Shown: piece after piece, positions 34,005-45,341 of the stretch
How positions within the stretch are numbered: position 1 is the stretch's first letter
How the letters are laid out: each line of letters begins with the position of its first letter
Assembly (NCBI GenBank): GCA_029959085.1
Contig: JARWIR010000010.1
Location: 38,060,731-38,124,730, forward strand
DNA from: Nemophila menziesii
Lineage: Eukaryota > Streptophyta > Magnoliopsida > Boraginales > Hydrophyllaceae
Reading direction: 5' to 3'
Length of the DNA: 64,000 nt
Notes under the pieces: model-generated
What the model saw: the letters and a program-made list of their open reading frames with translations, nothing else
Told to the model about the DNA's origin: nothing
The model's database searches: none
Translations under genes and position numbers: made by a program

Positions 34005-34875
34005 CTTAGAAGAAGTAATTGTTAAAGATCAAATTACGAAGGAGGTTGAACCAGAATTCAAGCATGTGGTAGAAGAAAAAGAAACCGATAAAAAAGAGAC
34101 AACCGCACAAAAGGTGCAAAAAGAAGAAAGTAAGGTGGAACCACCACCTACACATCCGTTACTATCACCACTTCATCTACAAAGAATTACTTATCCTAGT
34201 GGTGATACTAAATCTGAAACGTCAAGCCCAGAAGAAATCATTGTTCCTATACTCGACGTCCCATACATGCAAACTGGCCTAGGTAAAGAAATTGATGATG
34301 ATGCCACTGAAATCGATAGCGATGTTTGGTTCGCTGTTGTTGAAGAGTTCAGCCTTCAAGAAGAGGAGGAAGTGGAATCACCACAAAGTCCACTTAATGA
34401 GCTAGAAGAACAAAGCACGATATGCATAGAGGACGTAATCGCATATAAAGAGCCTACACCACCACTAGTCTGCAAGGAAGATCTGTCTAAAAAGAGTGAA
34501 AGTGTAGAAGTTGAGATTGAGAATAGGGACCGTACTAAAGAAAGCTTGACAACCATTCCAAAGAAACTACCACAAAAGATGCAAGATCTTGGAGCTTTAT
34601 ATCTCCACATTAATATAGGTGGTAATTTCAAGGCCAAAGCGATGTGTGACTTGGGTTCAGGATGGAATATCATGCCCAAGAGTCTGTTCGAGAAGTTAAG
34701 CATGGGAGATGCCAAAAGAAAAGATATTGATTTGCTGCTCCTAGATAATTCAACGATAAAGCCATGGGGAGTCATTGAGGACGTGCTTGTCCAAGTAGGT
34801 ACTTTAACTATACCTACAGATTTTGTTATCCTTGATAGCATTGCAGGTCAACATGTTCCATTGATACTAGAGGGG
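34005..34875 (+). pseudogene. Athila-like gag C-terminus and aspartic protease, truncated
   Basis: Acidic linker, then a retropepsin-like domain at about 34585-34868: LGALYLHINIGG, KAMCDLGSGWNIMPKSLFEK (family motif usually DLGAS-NLMP), WGVIEDVLVQVG, TDFVILD and HVPLILEG. The sequence then stops matching where the antisense LINE begins (about 34870), just before the GRPFL-type motif expected next. Reverse transcriptase, RNase H and integrase are missing on this strand. Confidence 0.8.
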
Positions 34876-36913
34876 CTGTTCTCGCAATTTTGATGCCTTT
34901 TAAAAGGCCTTGTTCAACAAAATAGTCAATGAGGTGGGTCAATGCTTGTGTAACCAAACAGAATAGGTAAGGGGATAGAGGATCCCCCTGCCTAAGTCCT
35001 TTTTGAGGTTTTTTCAAGTCATAAAGTTGACCATTGACTTGAATTTTATAAGTAACTGAGGTGATACAATTTTTAATCCATTCTATCCATTTTGGGTGAA
35101 AACCCATTTTAGACAGTAGATCAATAAGAAAATCTCATTCAATATTCTCATAGGCTTTACTCATATCAGCTTTAATAGCTAGTGAGTAATTTTTTGAGTA
35201 CCTATTGTTATTAAGGTAATGAGTTAATTCCTGAGCAATCAAAATGTTCTCAAAAATAGACCTATTAGGAATGAAGGCATTTTGTGTCTCAGAGACCAAA
35301 TCACCAATCCATTCATGGAGCCTAGAAGTTAAAATTTTAGAGATAACTTTGTAAATAAAGTTTGCACAACTAATTGGCCTGTAAGAGGCCACAACATCTG
35401 GGTTATTACACTTTGGAATAAGTGCAATAATAGTACAGTTTATAGTATCAAGTGGTGTATTATTCAAAATAAAATCAGACACCAGCTCAATTAAATCATC
35501 TTTAAGTGTATCCCAAAATTTCTTAAAGAAAAAACCTCCATATCCATCTGGTCTTGGAGATTTATCTCCTCCAAGAGACCAAATTTCATTTTTAACCTCT
35601 TCACAAGTGACAGGTTTGATAAGTGAGATATTCATCTCTTCAGTAACTACCTTTTTAATTTTACTCAACACTGGATCATAATTTCTATTCCTACAAGATT
35701 TGAAAATTTGATTATAATATGAAGTTATAATCTCAGGTATAGTATTTGAATCTGAAACCCATTGACCACTAGGGTCGTTGATCTTACCAATTCTATTTTT
35801 AGCTCTCCTGACTTTAGTTGAGGCATGGAAAAATTTGGAATTCCTATCCCCAAGCTTAAGCCAGTTGTTCTTTGACCTCAGAGACCAATATAATTCCTCT
35901 TTTTTCCAAATTTCTTCAAATTCCTGACTCAGAGTTTTGAATTTAACGTCAAACTCATCATTGTGAGGTTCATTAAAAAGTTTTCCAAGATCTTTTATCT
36001 TATTTTGAATGAGAATTCTATTGTTTAGAATTCTCTTCCTTGCCCAGTTTGATGTAATTTTTTGGACCTGTGATTATTTGTACCTCAGCTTAGAGATACC
36101 TCTCAAGTCCATCATTACACCAGATTTCCATTTCTCAACAATCTTTTTACAAAGTTGTTTATCAAAAATCCAAGATTTTTCCAATATAAACCTTTTTTTA
36201 TGTTTCTTAATAAAAAGACCCAATTTAAGAAGTATTGGAGAGTGGTCAGACCCCAAAGGGGGTAAATAATCAGTATTTGAGTTAGGAAAAGAGTCATTCC
36301 ATTCCTGATTTACCAAAATCCTATCGAGCTTTTGCTTGATCAGCTGGTTTTCATTTCTCTTGTTAGACCAAGAGAAATTACATCCCTCAGCTTGAAGATC
36401 AATCAGAAGGTTTGAATGGATAAAGGCATTAAAAAGCAACATGTTTTTATTATGTACTGAGTTAAGATTTCCCCCTAATTTCTCAGAGGGGTATCTTATC
36501 ATGTTAAAGTCTCCCAATATACACCATTTTTCCTCCACATGAATCAAGTCATTCAGTTTTCTAAGGAAAGAACTTTTGTCCTCATCATCTGGAGGGCCAT
36601 AAACAAAAATAATCTCAATAATCCCACAAGTGTTACTTAGATAAGAACATTGAATAATGTTTTAATCTGAGTTAAAAAGTTTAAATTTCATTTCATCTTT
36701 CACAAACACTGCTAGACCACCACTTAAGCCCACAGGGTCAATTTGAGCAACAAGGGACAAATGAAATTTAGAACATAAAGAAAGCACAAAATCAAACTTT
36801 TGTTTAGTTTCAGAAAGAAATAATACCTCTACTTGATGAGTCTTGATCATGTCAATCAAGCTCAGCTCTGTCAAGGCTGTTCCTAAGCCTTGACAGTTCC
36901 ATGCTTGTATCAT
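34871..36913 (-). pseudogene. LINE B ORF2, broken and truncated
   Basis: Single frame with several stops: 36913-36662, 36547-36074, 35671-35135 and 35107 to the joint. Endonuclease motifs WNCQGLG, LGDFNMIR and GSDHSPILL. Reverse transcriptase motifs PRPDGYGG (usual GPDG changed), SYRPISCANFIYK, KADMSKAYENIE and RQGDPLSPYLF. The Trp after the ENIE motif has become TGA, one of several point nonsense mutations. The frame ends at GLLKGIKIARTAP, about 10 residues short of FADD. Confidence 0.82.
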
Positions 36914-38274
36914 TGAAGGTCTAGGGGTTGATTTGGGTCAACCCTGCAAACCTCTTCAGCTTCCATCCCTTCAATTAATCCTTCCTCATAACATTGTTCA
37001 ATACCTTCATCTGTTAAGACTTTATCCATCTCAACATTTTCAGCCATCTCATCATCATCCTCAAAGAGGTTGACAAGAGTTGCTGAGTTTTGATCACTTT
37101 TTTCCTCTTCTAAGGGTAGGCCTAGATCTTTCCTAACTTGTTCTGTTCTATTCTTGTTTTTCTCAAGAGAACCAAACCGAATATTATCACTCGAGTTTTG
37201 AGTGATTGAAGGATCAATGATCACTTTTTCTTCCAATATTGGGATTGGACTCAGCTTTGGATTTTCCTCATTTGCACCACATAACTTTAGAACCTCAGAT
37301 GAAACCAAAGGTCTTATTTCAGTTTTAAAAGCAACACCTTCTAAGACTCTGTTACCAATCTTGACAGTTGGTAACATTAGAGACTTTTGAACATAATTCA
37401 GTGTTTTACTCTCATTTGAACCTGTAAAACCTTTAGAGGTATCAATTTCCCCTTCTTCAAGGGTTAAACGTTTTTTGTTGTTCTTTTTCTTCAAATATTT
37501 TTTAGTTTTTGAAACTTGATTGCCCTCTTTCATAGCTTTAAAAACAAAATTCTTATCTCTTTTTTCAAAATCTGTAGCCTTAATCCAGTTACCCAACCTT
37601 ACAGCAAGATTATTTGGATTATCACAATGTCTTTCCTCATGAGAAATTAACCCACATTTAAAACAAAAATCAAATAGTTTTTCATACTTAAACGAAATCC
37701 AGAGTCATTGAGTTTTTGAAATTTTGAAATTGAAACCAGCTGAAAGTGGCTTCAAGACTGAAACATTCACTCTAGCTTTAATACTACACTTTTCTTTGAA
37801 TTTCAGAGGGTCTGGAAGAACAACCTCAGTGACAGTACCAATCTTTGAAGCAATTTTGAAAACATTTGATTCCTTAATAAACAAAGGTGGAATGCCTTCC
37901 AATCTAACCCAGAAAGAAGTTTCTTCCAAAAGAGAAGGGTTTAAAATCGTTTCATCATATTTATGAACCAAAACATGAAAACCAAACACATGATATGGTC
38001 TATTTGCCTACACAGTTTCAAGATCCTTTTCCTTATCGAATTGAATCGTACAGAAATTATGACCTTCTTTTTCAATTTTGATTCTACCTGAAATGCCCCA
38101 ATATTGTATCACTATCTTTTTGAGATAGTTAAGATTTACTATACCTGAAGCCAGAATCCGAACCAACAGCTTCGGTTCTTCATATTTTGAGTAAATAGCT
38201 TCTCGATCTGGTGATAGGCAAAAGTCATCTTGCGATTCTTCCGCCTTATCCCCAAGACCTACTAATGTAGCCAT
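36910..38274 (-). pseudogene. LINE B ORF1, broken
   Basis: Three open segments in one frame (38274-38008, 37989-37705, 37596-36910) give a DUF4283-type protein: ISKYEEPKLLVRILA-like start (AIYSKYEEPKLLVRIL), WVRLEGIPPLFIKESN, and a knuckle-like region around 37690-37620, where FCFKCGLISHEERHCD can be read after a stop. The tail is long and acidic. Interruptions are mainly nonsense changes rather than frameshifts. It ends in TGA overlapping the ORF2 start (ATGA, 36913-36910), exactly as in LINE A. Confidence 0.75.
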
Positions 38275-39059
38275 TTAAAAGATAAGAGTGATAGAGAGCT
38301 ATATAAAACACCTAACGGTGATTTTAAGATAATGAATCGAAGCTAATGAAAAGTAGAAGATGTTAAATTTCATAGATCCTAAAAGGATCTTAAATTTAAA
38401 CTTAAGCTGGTAGACGTGGTTTAGGTAAGTGAGAGAGGGTGTAGAGTGAGTAAAATTAGGGTTAGGGTTAGAGAGCAGAGTTCAGGGAGAGAGAGCGCGG
38501 TGGTAAGGGGTGAAGGAAAGGGAGGGTTAGGGTTTCAGAGAGGGTGTAGAGGGGTTTTATCGGGTTTCGTGCCTGGGAGCATTTTTCCTTCTCTAGTCCC
38601 AAACAAGAATTTTTTTTTAATTTAGAATGATCTTCTAACCCAGAAAAAATTTAGAATAACATTTCTTCAGTTCAATGCTACATATACAAGTCCTTAATGT
38701 TTTGGGGTAATATTTTTTAAAAACTACCGTAATAGTTTAATTTAAAATATCATGCGTTTTAAACAAAATGACAGATGATTACCTATTTTTAAACTCTATA
38801 AGAATCTTTCATAAAATGCAATAATATCCGTTAAAATTTTTTTAAAATCAAAAGAATCCCTAAAGTCATCAAAATCCATTGATTATATAAATTTCATCAT
38901 AATCCTTTATAATCTACATTCGTCATTTTGTTCTTCTTCCACATTTATGTTGAAACTTACTGAAGATTCTTTCAATTCTTTCTTATTTGATGATTTTGGT
39001 TCTTAGCCATTAATGTTATTGGTTAAAATTTTCTTTTTGATTTATTTTTTATTTCAAAC

Positions 39060-39270
39060 TCTCATGGTCTAACAATCCACAAACATATCATAAATTAGAT
39101 ATCTGTTCGAATTTGAGATGACCCTTAACTTTGTAATCACCACCCAGTAAATAGAGTAGCCATTGTTGAAACTGATTTCTGCGTTGTTGATGATCTCAAC
39201 ATAAATTTTTGGACCTTCGAATTGTGCATAAACAAAGTTTTGATCAACTGTTAGTGTTAACAATCATCTT
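39060..39270 (-). pseudogene. LINE ORF1 N-terminal fragment
   Basis: LTVDQNFVYAQFEGPKIYVE (39263 downward) closely parallels LINE A ORF1 LTADPNSVYAQFEGPKLYAK, and similarity continues for about 25 residues. A separate relic from LINE B, nearer to LINE A in sequence. No downstream LINE coding sequence is attached. Confidence 0.65.
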
Positions 39271-39598
39271 CACTGTTAGGATGATTTCTAGTGTAAAATT
39301 TTCATAAGAGATATTGTTTATACTACAAAGGTGGAGTGTCTTGGTTGTTTGCGGATCTAAATATGTGTGTAATAAATGAGTTTGAGAGTATTGAATATGT
39401 AGCAAAGTTAGAAAAATTTAGAAGATAAAAGTGAGGTTTATGTTAGGAAAATCAAGAAATGGTGATATTAATTTCGGGTTTTATCAAAAATGAATGTAAA
39501 TATGTAATAAATTTCTTTGATTTTATTTTTAGTTTAAAGCAAATTTCTTTGATCAATTTTGACAAATTCAAAGCCGATCTTAATAATGCTTTATCATG

Positions 39599-39915
39599 TG
39601 TCAAGTTTTAGAGGTGAAGAGAAGAGAAGCCATTAATGGCGAGAAGCAAGCTTACAAGAAGAAGATGAAGAACAAGAGAGAGATATAGAGAAGAAGATAG
39701 AATCTGTTTTTATTAAATGTAAAGTAATGTAATGTATCCATATATATACAATTGTAATCTATATCACAGCTAAGTTACAGCTGGAAATCTAAACAAACTA
39801 ACTAACTAACAGATTCATGATCTAACTTTTATTTAATTGCATAATAGTCCCTCATCTTTGTTGTTCTCTATTTTCTGCATTTTGTTTTGTTCTAGAAGCG
39901 AATTCATGCTCCAAG
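39599..39915 (-). repeat. Copia 3' LTR
   Basis: Plus-strand borders TGTCAAG and CTCCAAG. The polypurine tract (minus GTGGGGGGAA, about 39916-39925) adjoins it. The stop codon of the polyprotein lies inside this LTR at 39833. Confidence 0.93.
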
Positions 39916-41413
39916 TTCCCCCCACAAGCGGAAGATGGATATTAGTAAGATTCAGCTTGCTAATATTATTGTGAAAAGCGAGAGAACCCAATGGTTTAGT
40001 GAATATATCAGCTAATTGTAAAGTAGAAGGAATGTAAAAAAGTTTGATAATTCCTTCTTGAATCTTTTCTCGTGTGATCTTACAGTCAATGTCGACGTGT
40101 TTAGTCCGTTCATGTTGAATGGGATTAGTAGACAATGCTATAGCTGACTTACTATCCGAGTACACAAGAGCTGAAAAAGAATGAGGAACTCCATAGTCAT
40201 GTAATGCATATAATAGCCACTGAATTTCACAAGTAGTTGTTGCTAAAGCTCTATACTCAGCTTCAGCGGATGATCTACTTATTGTAGATTGTTTTTTACT
40301 TTTCCAAGAGATCAAAGAATCACCCAAGAATATGCAATAACCAGTGATACTTCGTCGAGAATCCAAACAACCGGTCCAATCACTATCGCAATATGCCTTT
40401 AATTTGATTGGTGAAGCAGAGAAATAAAATATACCATGTCCAACTGTGAGTTTAAGATAACGTAGAACACGTTGCGCAGCATTCCAATGATTAGTTGATG
40501 GTTTGGAGAGAAATTGGCTTAAACAGGTGATAGAATAAGTCAAGTCAGGTCGAGTTATTGTTAGATATAACAACCTTCCAATCAATCTTCTGTAAGATGA
40601 AGCATCTTCTAATAGTTTTGTTTCATCGTGTTTAAGTTTTGAAGTAGACTCCATTGGAAAAGCTACAGGTTTGGAACCAAGAACTCCACATTCAGTAAGT
40701 ATGTCTAGAGCAAATTTTCTCTGACATAGAGATATACCTTTGGAGTTTCTTGCAACCTCAATACCAAGAAAAAATTTCAACTCCCCTAAGTCTTTAATAG
40801 TGAATTCAGAATGTAGAAAAGATTTGATCTTGGAGATTTCAGATAGAGAACCACTAGTGATGATTATGTCATCTACATAAACCAATAGTGCAATAAAGTT
40901 TGAAGAAGTACCTTTAGTAAATAGGCTGTAATCACTATTGGAGTGTGTGAAACCATAGGTTATAAGGGCAGTAGAAAGCTTAGCAAACCATTGTCTAGAG
41001 GCTTGCTTTAGACCATATAGACTTTTGTTTAGTCTACAAACTGAGTTTGGAGGAGCTTTAAGTCCATGAGGCACCTTCATGTATACAACCTCATTTAACT
41101 CACCATGAAGGAAAGCATTGTTCACATCAAGTTGATGTAAATGCCATTGATTTGAAGAGGCAAGGGCAAGCATTAATCTAATAGAAGTCACATTTGCAAC
41201 AGGTGAAAAAGTATCAAAGAAATCCAAACCTTCTTGTTGATTGTAGCCTTTTGCAACAAGCCTTGCTTTATGTCTCTCAAGTGTACCATCAGCTTTATAT
41301 TTAAGCTTGAAAACCCATTTACTTCCAATGGGCTTCATTGCAATAGTTTGAGGGACAATAGACCATGTATGGTTATCTTCAAGGGCATTGAGCTCCTTTT
41401 GTATAGCAGTCAT
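39833..41413 (-). pseudogene. Copia reverse transcriptase-RNase H segment
   Basis: 526 residues open from the first in-frame Met; earlier codons in this frame also read as polyprotein. Reverse transcriptase: WVFKLKYKADGTLERHKARL, QLDVNNAFLHGEL, SLYGLKQASRQW and the catalytic YVDD (LLVYVDDIIIT). RNase H: AYCDSDWTGC, SSAEAEYRAL and YSDSKSAIAL, then HVDIDCKITREK near the end. All catalytic residues are present. The segment is separated from integrase by a frameshift at a seven-base A run (about 41517-41523). Its end runs through the polypurine tract into the LTR. Confidence 0.92.
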
Positions 41414-41453
41414 CCATTCAGGAGAAGTAGAGGCTTGTTTATAGGATGTAGGT

Positions 41454-42911
41454 TCAGTTTGAGAACTGATAGAGGCTATAAAGTGAGTATATGATTGAGA
41501 TAAACGAGATGTAGATAAAAAAATCTTGTATAGGGTATAGAGTAGAAGATGGTGTCTGAGTTTGGTTTGAGTGAAGAGAGGAATATAAGGCTTTAGTGGG
41601 GCATATATAATCTTTTAGGTAGGCAGGAGCAGTTCTAGTTCTTGTAGGTTTAGTTGGTAGAGGTGGAATAAGATTTTGAGTTGGAGGAAGATTAGTTGTA
41701 GAAGAAGTATGAAGTGAACTAAGAGAGGTAGTAGATGGTTGTATAGGGAGGGTTTTTGAAGTAAACTCAGTGTATGTTTGGTTTGAAGGGGGAAAGAGGA
41801 ATGTGTGAAGGTCATTTGAGGATAAAGAGTTAGAAAAGGGAAATATGGACTCATGAAAAACCACATTTCTTGATATAAATTTTGTGTTTGTTTCAATGTT
41901 TAGTAGTTTGTAACCTTTGGTGTGTAGAGGGTAGCTTAAAAATATGCATTTAGTAGCCCGGAAATCAAACTTAGTTCTACCTTGTTTCAAAGTTGAGGCA
42001 AAACATAAGCAGCCAAAGACTCTCAGATGGCTAAGTGTAGGAGGTTTGTTATAGAGGATTTGATAAGGTGATTTATTGTTTAGTAGAGGAGTAGGTAATC
42101 TGTTAATAATGTGTGTGGAGGTGAGTATAGCTTCAGACCAAAATTGAATTGGAAGCTTAGATTGAAACAACAAAGCTCTAGCAGTTGTGAGTAGGTGTTG
42201 ATGCTTTCTTTCCACCAATCCATTTTGCTCCGGAGTCTCAACACAGGAGGTTTGATGTATAATTCCATTGGTGGAGTAGAATGAGTTAAGATTGAATTCT
42301 ACACCATTATCACTTCTAAGCTTCTTTATCTTGACGCCAAATTGAGTATGAACAAGATTATAGAAAGAGAGCAAATGAGAACCAACCTCAGATTTGTTTG
42401 ACATCATATAAATCCAAGTACATCTTGAAAAATCATCAACAATTGTGAGAAAATATCTATGTCCTGTATGAGATACATGTTTAAGAGGACCCCATATGTC
42501 ACAATGTATAAGTTCAAAACAAGAGGAAGATTTAGAAGTTGAAGTAGGAAATACAAGTCTTTTTTGTTTTGCAAAAGAACAAGTTTCACAAACATTAGAA
42601 GGTAAGAAAGTAATAGAAGAATCAACTGTCTTTAAGGCTTGTAGTTTGGCCTTTGAAGCATGACCAAGTCTTGAGTGCCAAATGTCTAACTTCTGACTTG
42701 TAACTGAGTGAAAACAAGATGATTGAGAAGGAGAATGAAGATAATATAGACCATTCAGTTCATATGCAGTCCCAATCATCTTCTTGGACTTTGATTCCTG
42801 TAATGAGCAATGTGTAGGGAAAAAGGACACCAAAACTTGAGATTCCTTAGTTAATTTGGAAATGGAGAGTAAATTGTGCTTGAATAATGATACACATAGA
42901 ACATTCTTCAA
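41454..42911 (-). pseudogene. Copia integrase segment
   Basis: 485 residues open. GAG-pre-integrase zinc region WHSRLGHASKAKLQAL with CETCSFAKQ; core DDE residues in LIHCDIWGPLK, RSDNGVEF and ETPEQNGLVERKHQH; then LRVFGCLCFAS and KCIFLSYPLHTKGYK. After PIQDFF the frame shifts at an A/T homopolymer, giving an unrelated tail; the true continuation lies in the next frame and leads to reverse transcriptase. At the start, a TA repeat separates it from protease. Confidence 0.92.
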
Positions 42912-42925
42912 GGTTATATACTTAT

Positions 42926-43372
42926 TTATATATATATATGTCCTGTATAGTCAGCCTGTACTACATCTCCATTAGGTAAAGATACATGTATATTTGTAGG
43001 ATAGTAAGAATCCGTATAAAATGAAGGGGAAAATATTAAGTGATCGGTTGCACCAGTGTCTAAAATCCAAGAAGAGTGAAAAGAATTACCTTCTTGAGTT
43101 GAAACTTGATGAACTGCAGGAGGAGTAGAATTGGAATTATGAGCTAGAGCAATGAGTTTGCTAACTTCCTCAGGAGTAAAATCATAAGAGCTAAGAATTC
43201 TAGATTCTTGAGTTGTTTCTTGAGAAACTGTAGCACAATTTGCTTTTGAGTTAGATGAGAAATTGTTATAAGATCTTTTACCTCGTGGACCAGTCCATCC
43301 AATTGGATATCCATGTAATTGAAAGCATTTGTCAATAGTATGCCCTGTGTATCCACAGTGAGTGCATAGCAC
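42926..43372 (-). pseudogene. Copia zinc knuckle and protease segment
   Basis: CTHCGYTGHTIDKC knuckle (C-X2-C-X4-H-X4-C) with the following FQLHGYP, then the protease active site WILDTGATDH. The frame ends at GHIYI because a short TA run (about 42924-42935) shifts it into a stop just before the integrase start. Confidence 0.9.
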
Positions 43373-44141
43373 TTTCTTCTTATCTCCATAAGTAGTCGAT
43401 TTTGCACATTCCTCACATAAAACGCCTGAGTAGGCTCAGAAAAAGTTGTTAATTCCCTTTGACTTTCTTCTTGAACTAACATAGCAAAAACATAGTTGAT
43501 TTTAGGAAGAGGATCCATCAAGAGAATCTGACTTCTAGCAGCTGAGTAGGATTCATTCAATCCAATTAAGAACTTGATGATGAAGTCAGTTTGTTGTCTT
43601 TCAACGATTGTATCAAGAAGCTTGCAAGTACATTGATTCATAAAGCCACAAGAACATATAGGATTTGGGTGAAAATGAACATATTCATCCCAAAGTGATT
43701 TGAATTTTGCAAAATACTCAGAAATGGAAGAAGAAGATTGAGTAATTGAACTTAGTGACTTTTCGAGTTGATAAACATGCGTACCATTAGACTTACAAAA
43801 ACGTGTTTTGATTTCATTATATAACTCATGTGCAGAGTTAACATATAACAAGCTACTCCTAATTCTTTAGAGATAGAGTTAAGGATCCAAGAGAGTACCA
43901 AATTGTTAGCACGAGCCCAAGCAGAAAACAGAGTGAGGTCGGTTAATAAAGGTTGAGGTATATCGCCATTGACGAATCCAAGTTTATTCTTCACAGAGAG
44001 AGATATTTCAATGGCGCGAGCCCAAGCTAAATAGTTGTCGCCTGTAAGTATCTCAGAAACGAGAGAGATACCAGTGCTTTTGCTAGGATGTAAGTAGTAA
44101 GGACTTGAAAAATCTTCAGAAATTGGTGTATTTGAAGACAT
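43144..44141 (-). pseudogene. Copia gag segment
   Basis: Starts MSSNTPISEDFSSPYYLHPS at 44141, then GISLVSEILTGDNYLAWARA, the start typical of the Copia-type gag family (Retrotran_gag_3). A frame change near 43860 moves to the frame of 43851-43144: HELYNEIKTRFCKSNGTHVY, FKSLWDEY, then CSCGFMNQCTC and FLIGLNESYSAARSQILLMD. Another change near 43390 leads to the zinc knuckle. The gag body is complete apart from these two breaks. Confidence 0.88.
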
Positions 44142-44215
44142 TGTTTATAGTATAGTGTGTAGGAATAGAGAATAGAGAGTGGAAGAGTGTGATTAGTGCG
44201 GAAATAAGGTGTTTT

Positions 44216-44227
44216 GCTCTGATACCA
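44216..44227 (-). promoter_or_regulatory. Copia primer-binding site
   Basis: The minus strand reads TGGTATCAGAGC, the exact plant initiator tRNA-Met PBS, immediately adjoining the 5' LTR. Confidence 0.97.
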
Positions 44228-44544
44228 TGTCAAGTTTTAGAGGTGAAGAGAAGAGAAGTCATTAATGGCGAGAAGCAAGCTTACAAGAAGAAGATGAAGA
44301 ACAAGAGAGAGATATAGAGAAGAAGATAGAATCTGTTTTTATTAAATGTAAAGTAATGTAATGTATCCGTATATATACAATTATAATCTATATCACAGCT
44401 AAGTTACAGCTGGAAATCTAAGCAAACTAACTAACTAACAGATTCATGATCTAACTTTTATTTAATTGCATAATAGTCCCTCATCTTTGTTGTTCTCTAT
44501 TTTCTGCATTTTGTTTTGTTCTAGAAGCGAATTCATGCTCCAAG
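44228..44544 (-). repeat. Copia 5' LTR
   Basis: Differs from the 3' LTR at four substitutions and no indels in 317 bases. The transcription signals of the element should lie here, on the minus strand. Confidence 0.93.
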
Positions 44545-44550
44545 ATCATG

Positions 44551-45090
44551 AAGTTTTTAACACAGTAGAGTTTGTTATTAGAAACCAAACCTAATAGTTT
44601 CTATTTTAGGTTGAGGGACTTAGGGTGGTTAAGTGGCCTAAAGTCGCCCCTAATCTAACTTCATGTCTATGATCTTTTAACGCCTAAAACTCTAAAACAA
44701 AATTTAGTTGTAATAGATGAAAATTTATAGGAAAGTGATCATGCTTCGGTTGTTAATAAATATCTCATACTGAGAAGTCGTTATACACCTGGTTGTTAAT
44801 AAATATCTCACTTAAAAGTGATGACTAAGAGTGCGCACTTTATAACATTACACTTTTCCACAAACTAATTGAAAATCGACTCTCAAACTGACTTATTTAA
44901 AATCAGTATCAATTGTTCTCACGGGTCTAGATATGTCTTATGAATAGTTAACCTAACACGTAAGCATAGCAATCAGTGAACAAAAGTGGAGTGGAATATA
45001 AACAGAGACGTCTGACTTGCTCACTTTATAGGGTACAGTCACATGACATGGTTTTTATATGGTAATCAACCACTATTTTGACTGTAAATA
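44551..45090. other. Spacer, nothing recognised
   Basis: Pre-insertion host sequence to the right of the Copia element. A 'ggttgttaataaatatctca' phrase occurs twice near 44747 and 44792. No gene is seen. Confidence 0.4.
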
Positions 45091-45096
45091 AATAGT

Positions 45097-45341
45097 ACTT
45101 ATTCCGTCTACTTTTGTTTGTGCATTTTTTTTTTACACAAAAATTAAAAAGAGCATTTAATACTCTTTCTCTTTATTTAAATGTCCCTAATTAATATACA
45201 TGAGATTATTTATTATGCTGCCTTTTCTACTATTTAATTAGGGGTAATATTGGAAAAATATCTTGATAATGAAAAATGGACAAATAATATTGGACACTTT
45301 TTTTTAGAAAATAGGACAAATAAAAATGGACGGAGAGAGTA
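45097..45341. mobile_element. Stowaway-like MITE
   Basis: The left end has TACTTATTCCGTC and the right end GACGGAGAGAGTA, a degenerate form of the Tc1/Mariner Stowaway terminal repeat (CTCCCTCCGTC). TA dinucleotides flank it. About 245 bp, AT-rich, no ORF. Confidence 0.7.

Larger units (their letters stand above)
34871..38600 (-). mobile_element. Antisense LINE lacking its 3' part (LINE B)
   Basis: A minus-strand L1-type LINE with 5' UTR-like sequence (about 38600-38275), ORF1 and the first 60% of ORF2. It is cut off just before the reverse transcriptase FADD motif, at the joint with the Athila protease. Typical LINE insertions lose their 5' end, so loss of the 3' end points to a later deletion or recombination. 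No target duplication is visible. Confidence 0.8.
39599..44544 (-). mobile_element. Ty1-Copia retrotransposon, complete but frameshifted
   Basis: A 4.95-kb element with 317-bp LTRs at both ends that differ at 4 positions by my reading, so it is young. ATCATG directly flanks both sides (39593-39598, 44545-44550); Copia duplications are normally 5 bp, so one base may be coincidental. Domain order on the minus strand is gag, protease, integrase, reverse transcriptase, RNase H, as in Copia. Four frame changes break the polyprotein. Transcribed antisense to the window numbering. Confidence 0.95.

Noticed and set aside
34356..34841. 161-residue antisense ORF
   Set aside because: Shadow of the Athila-like protease region.
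38455..38475. Telomere-like GGGTTAGGGTTAG
   Set aside because: Only two to three units and not the plant TTTAGGG repeat; it lies in the LINE B leader region.
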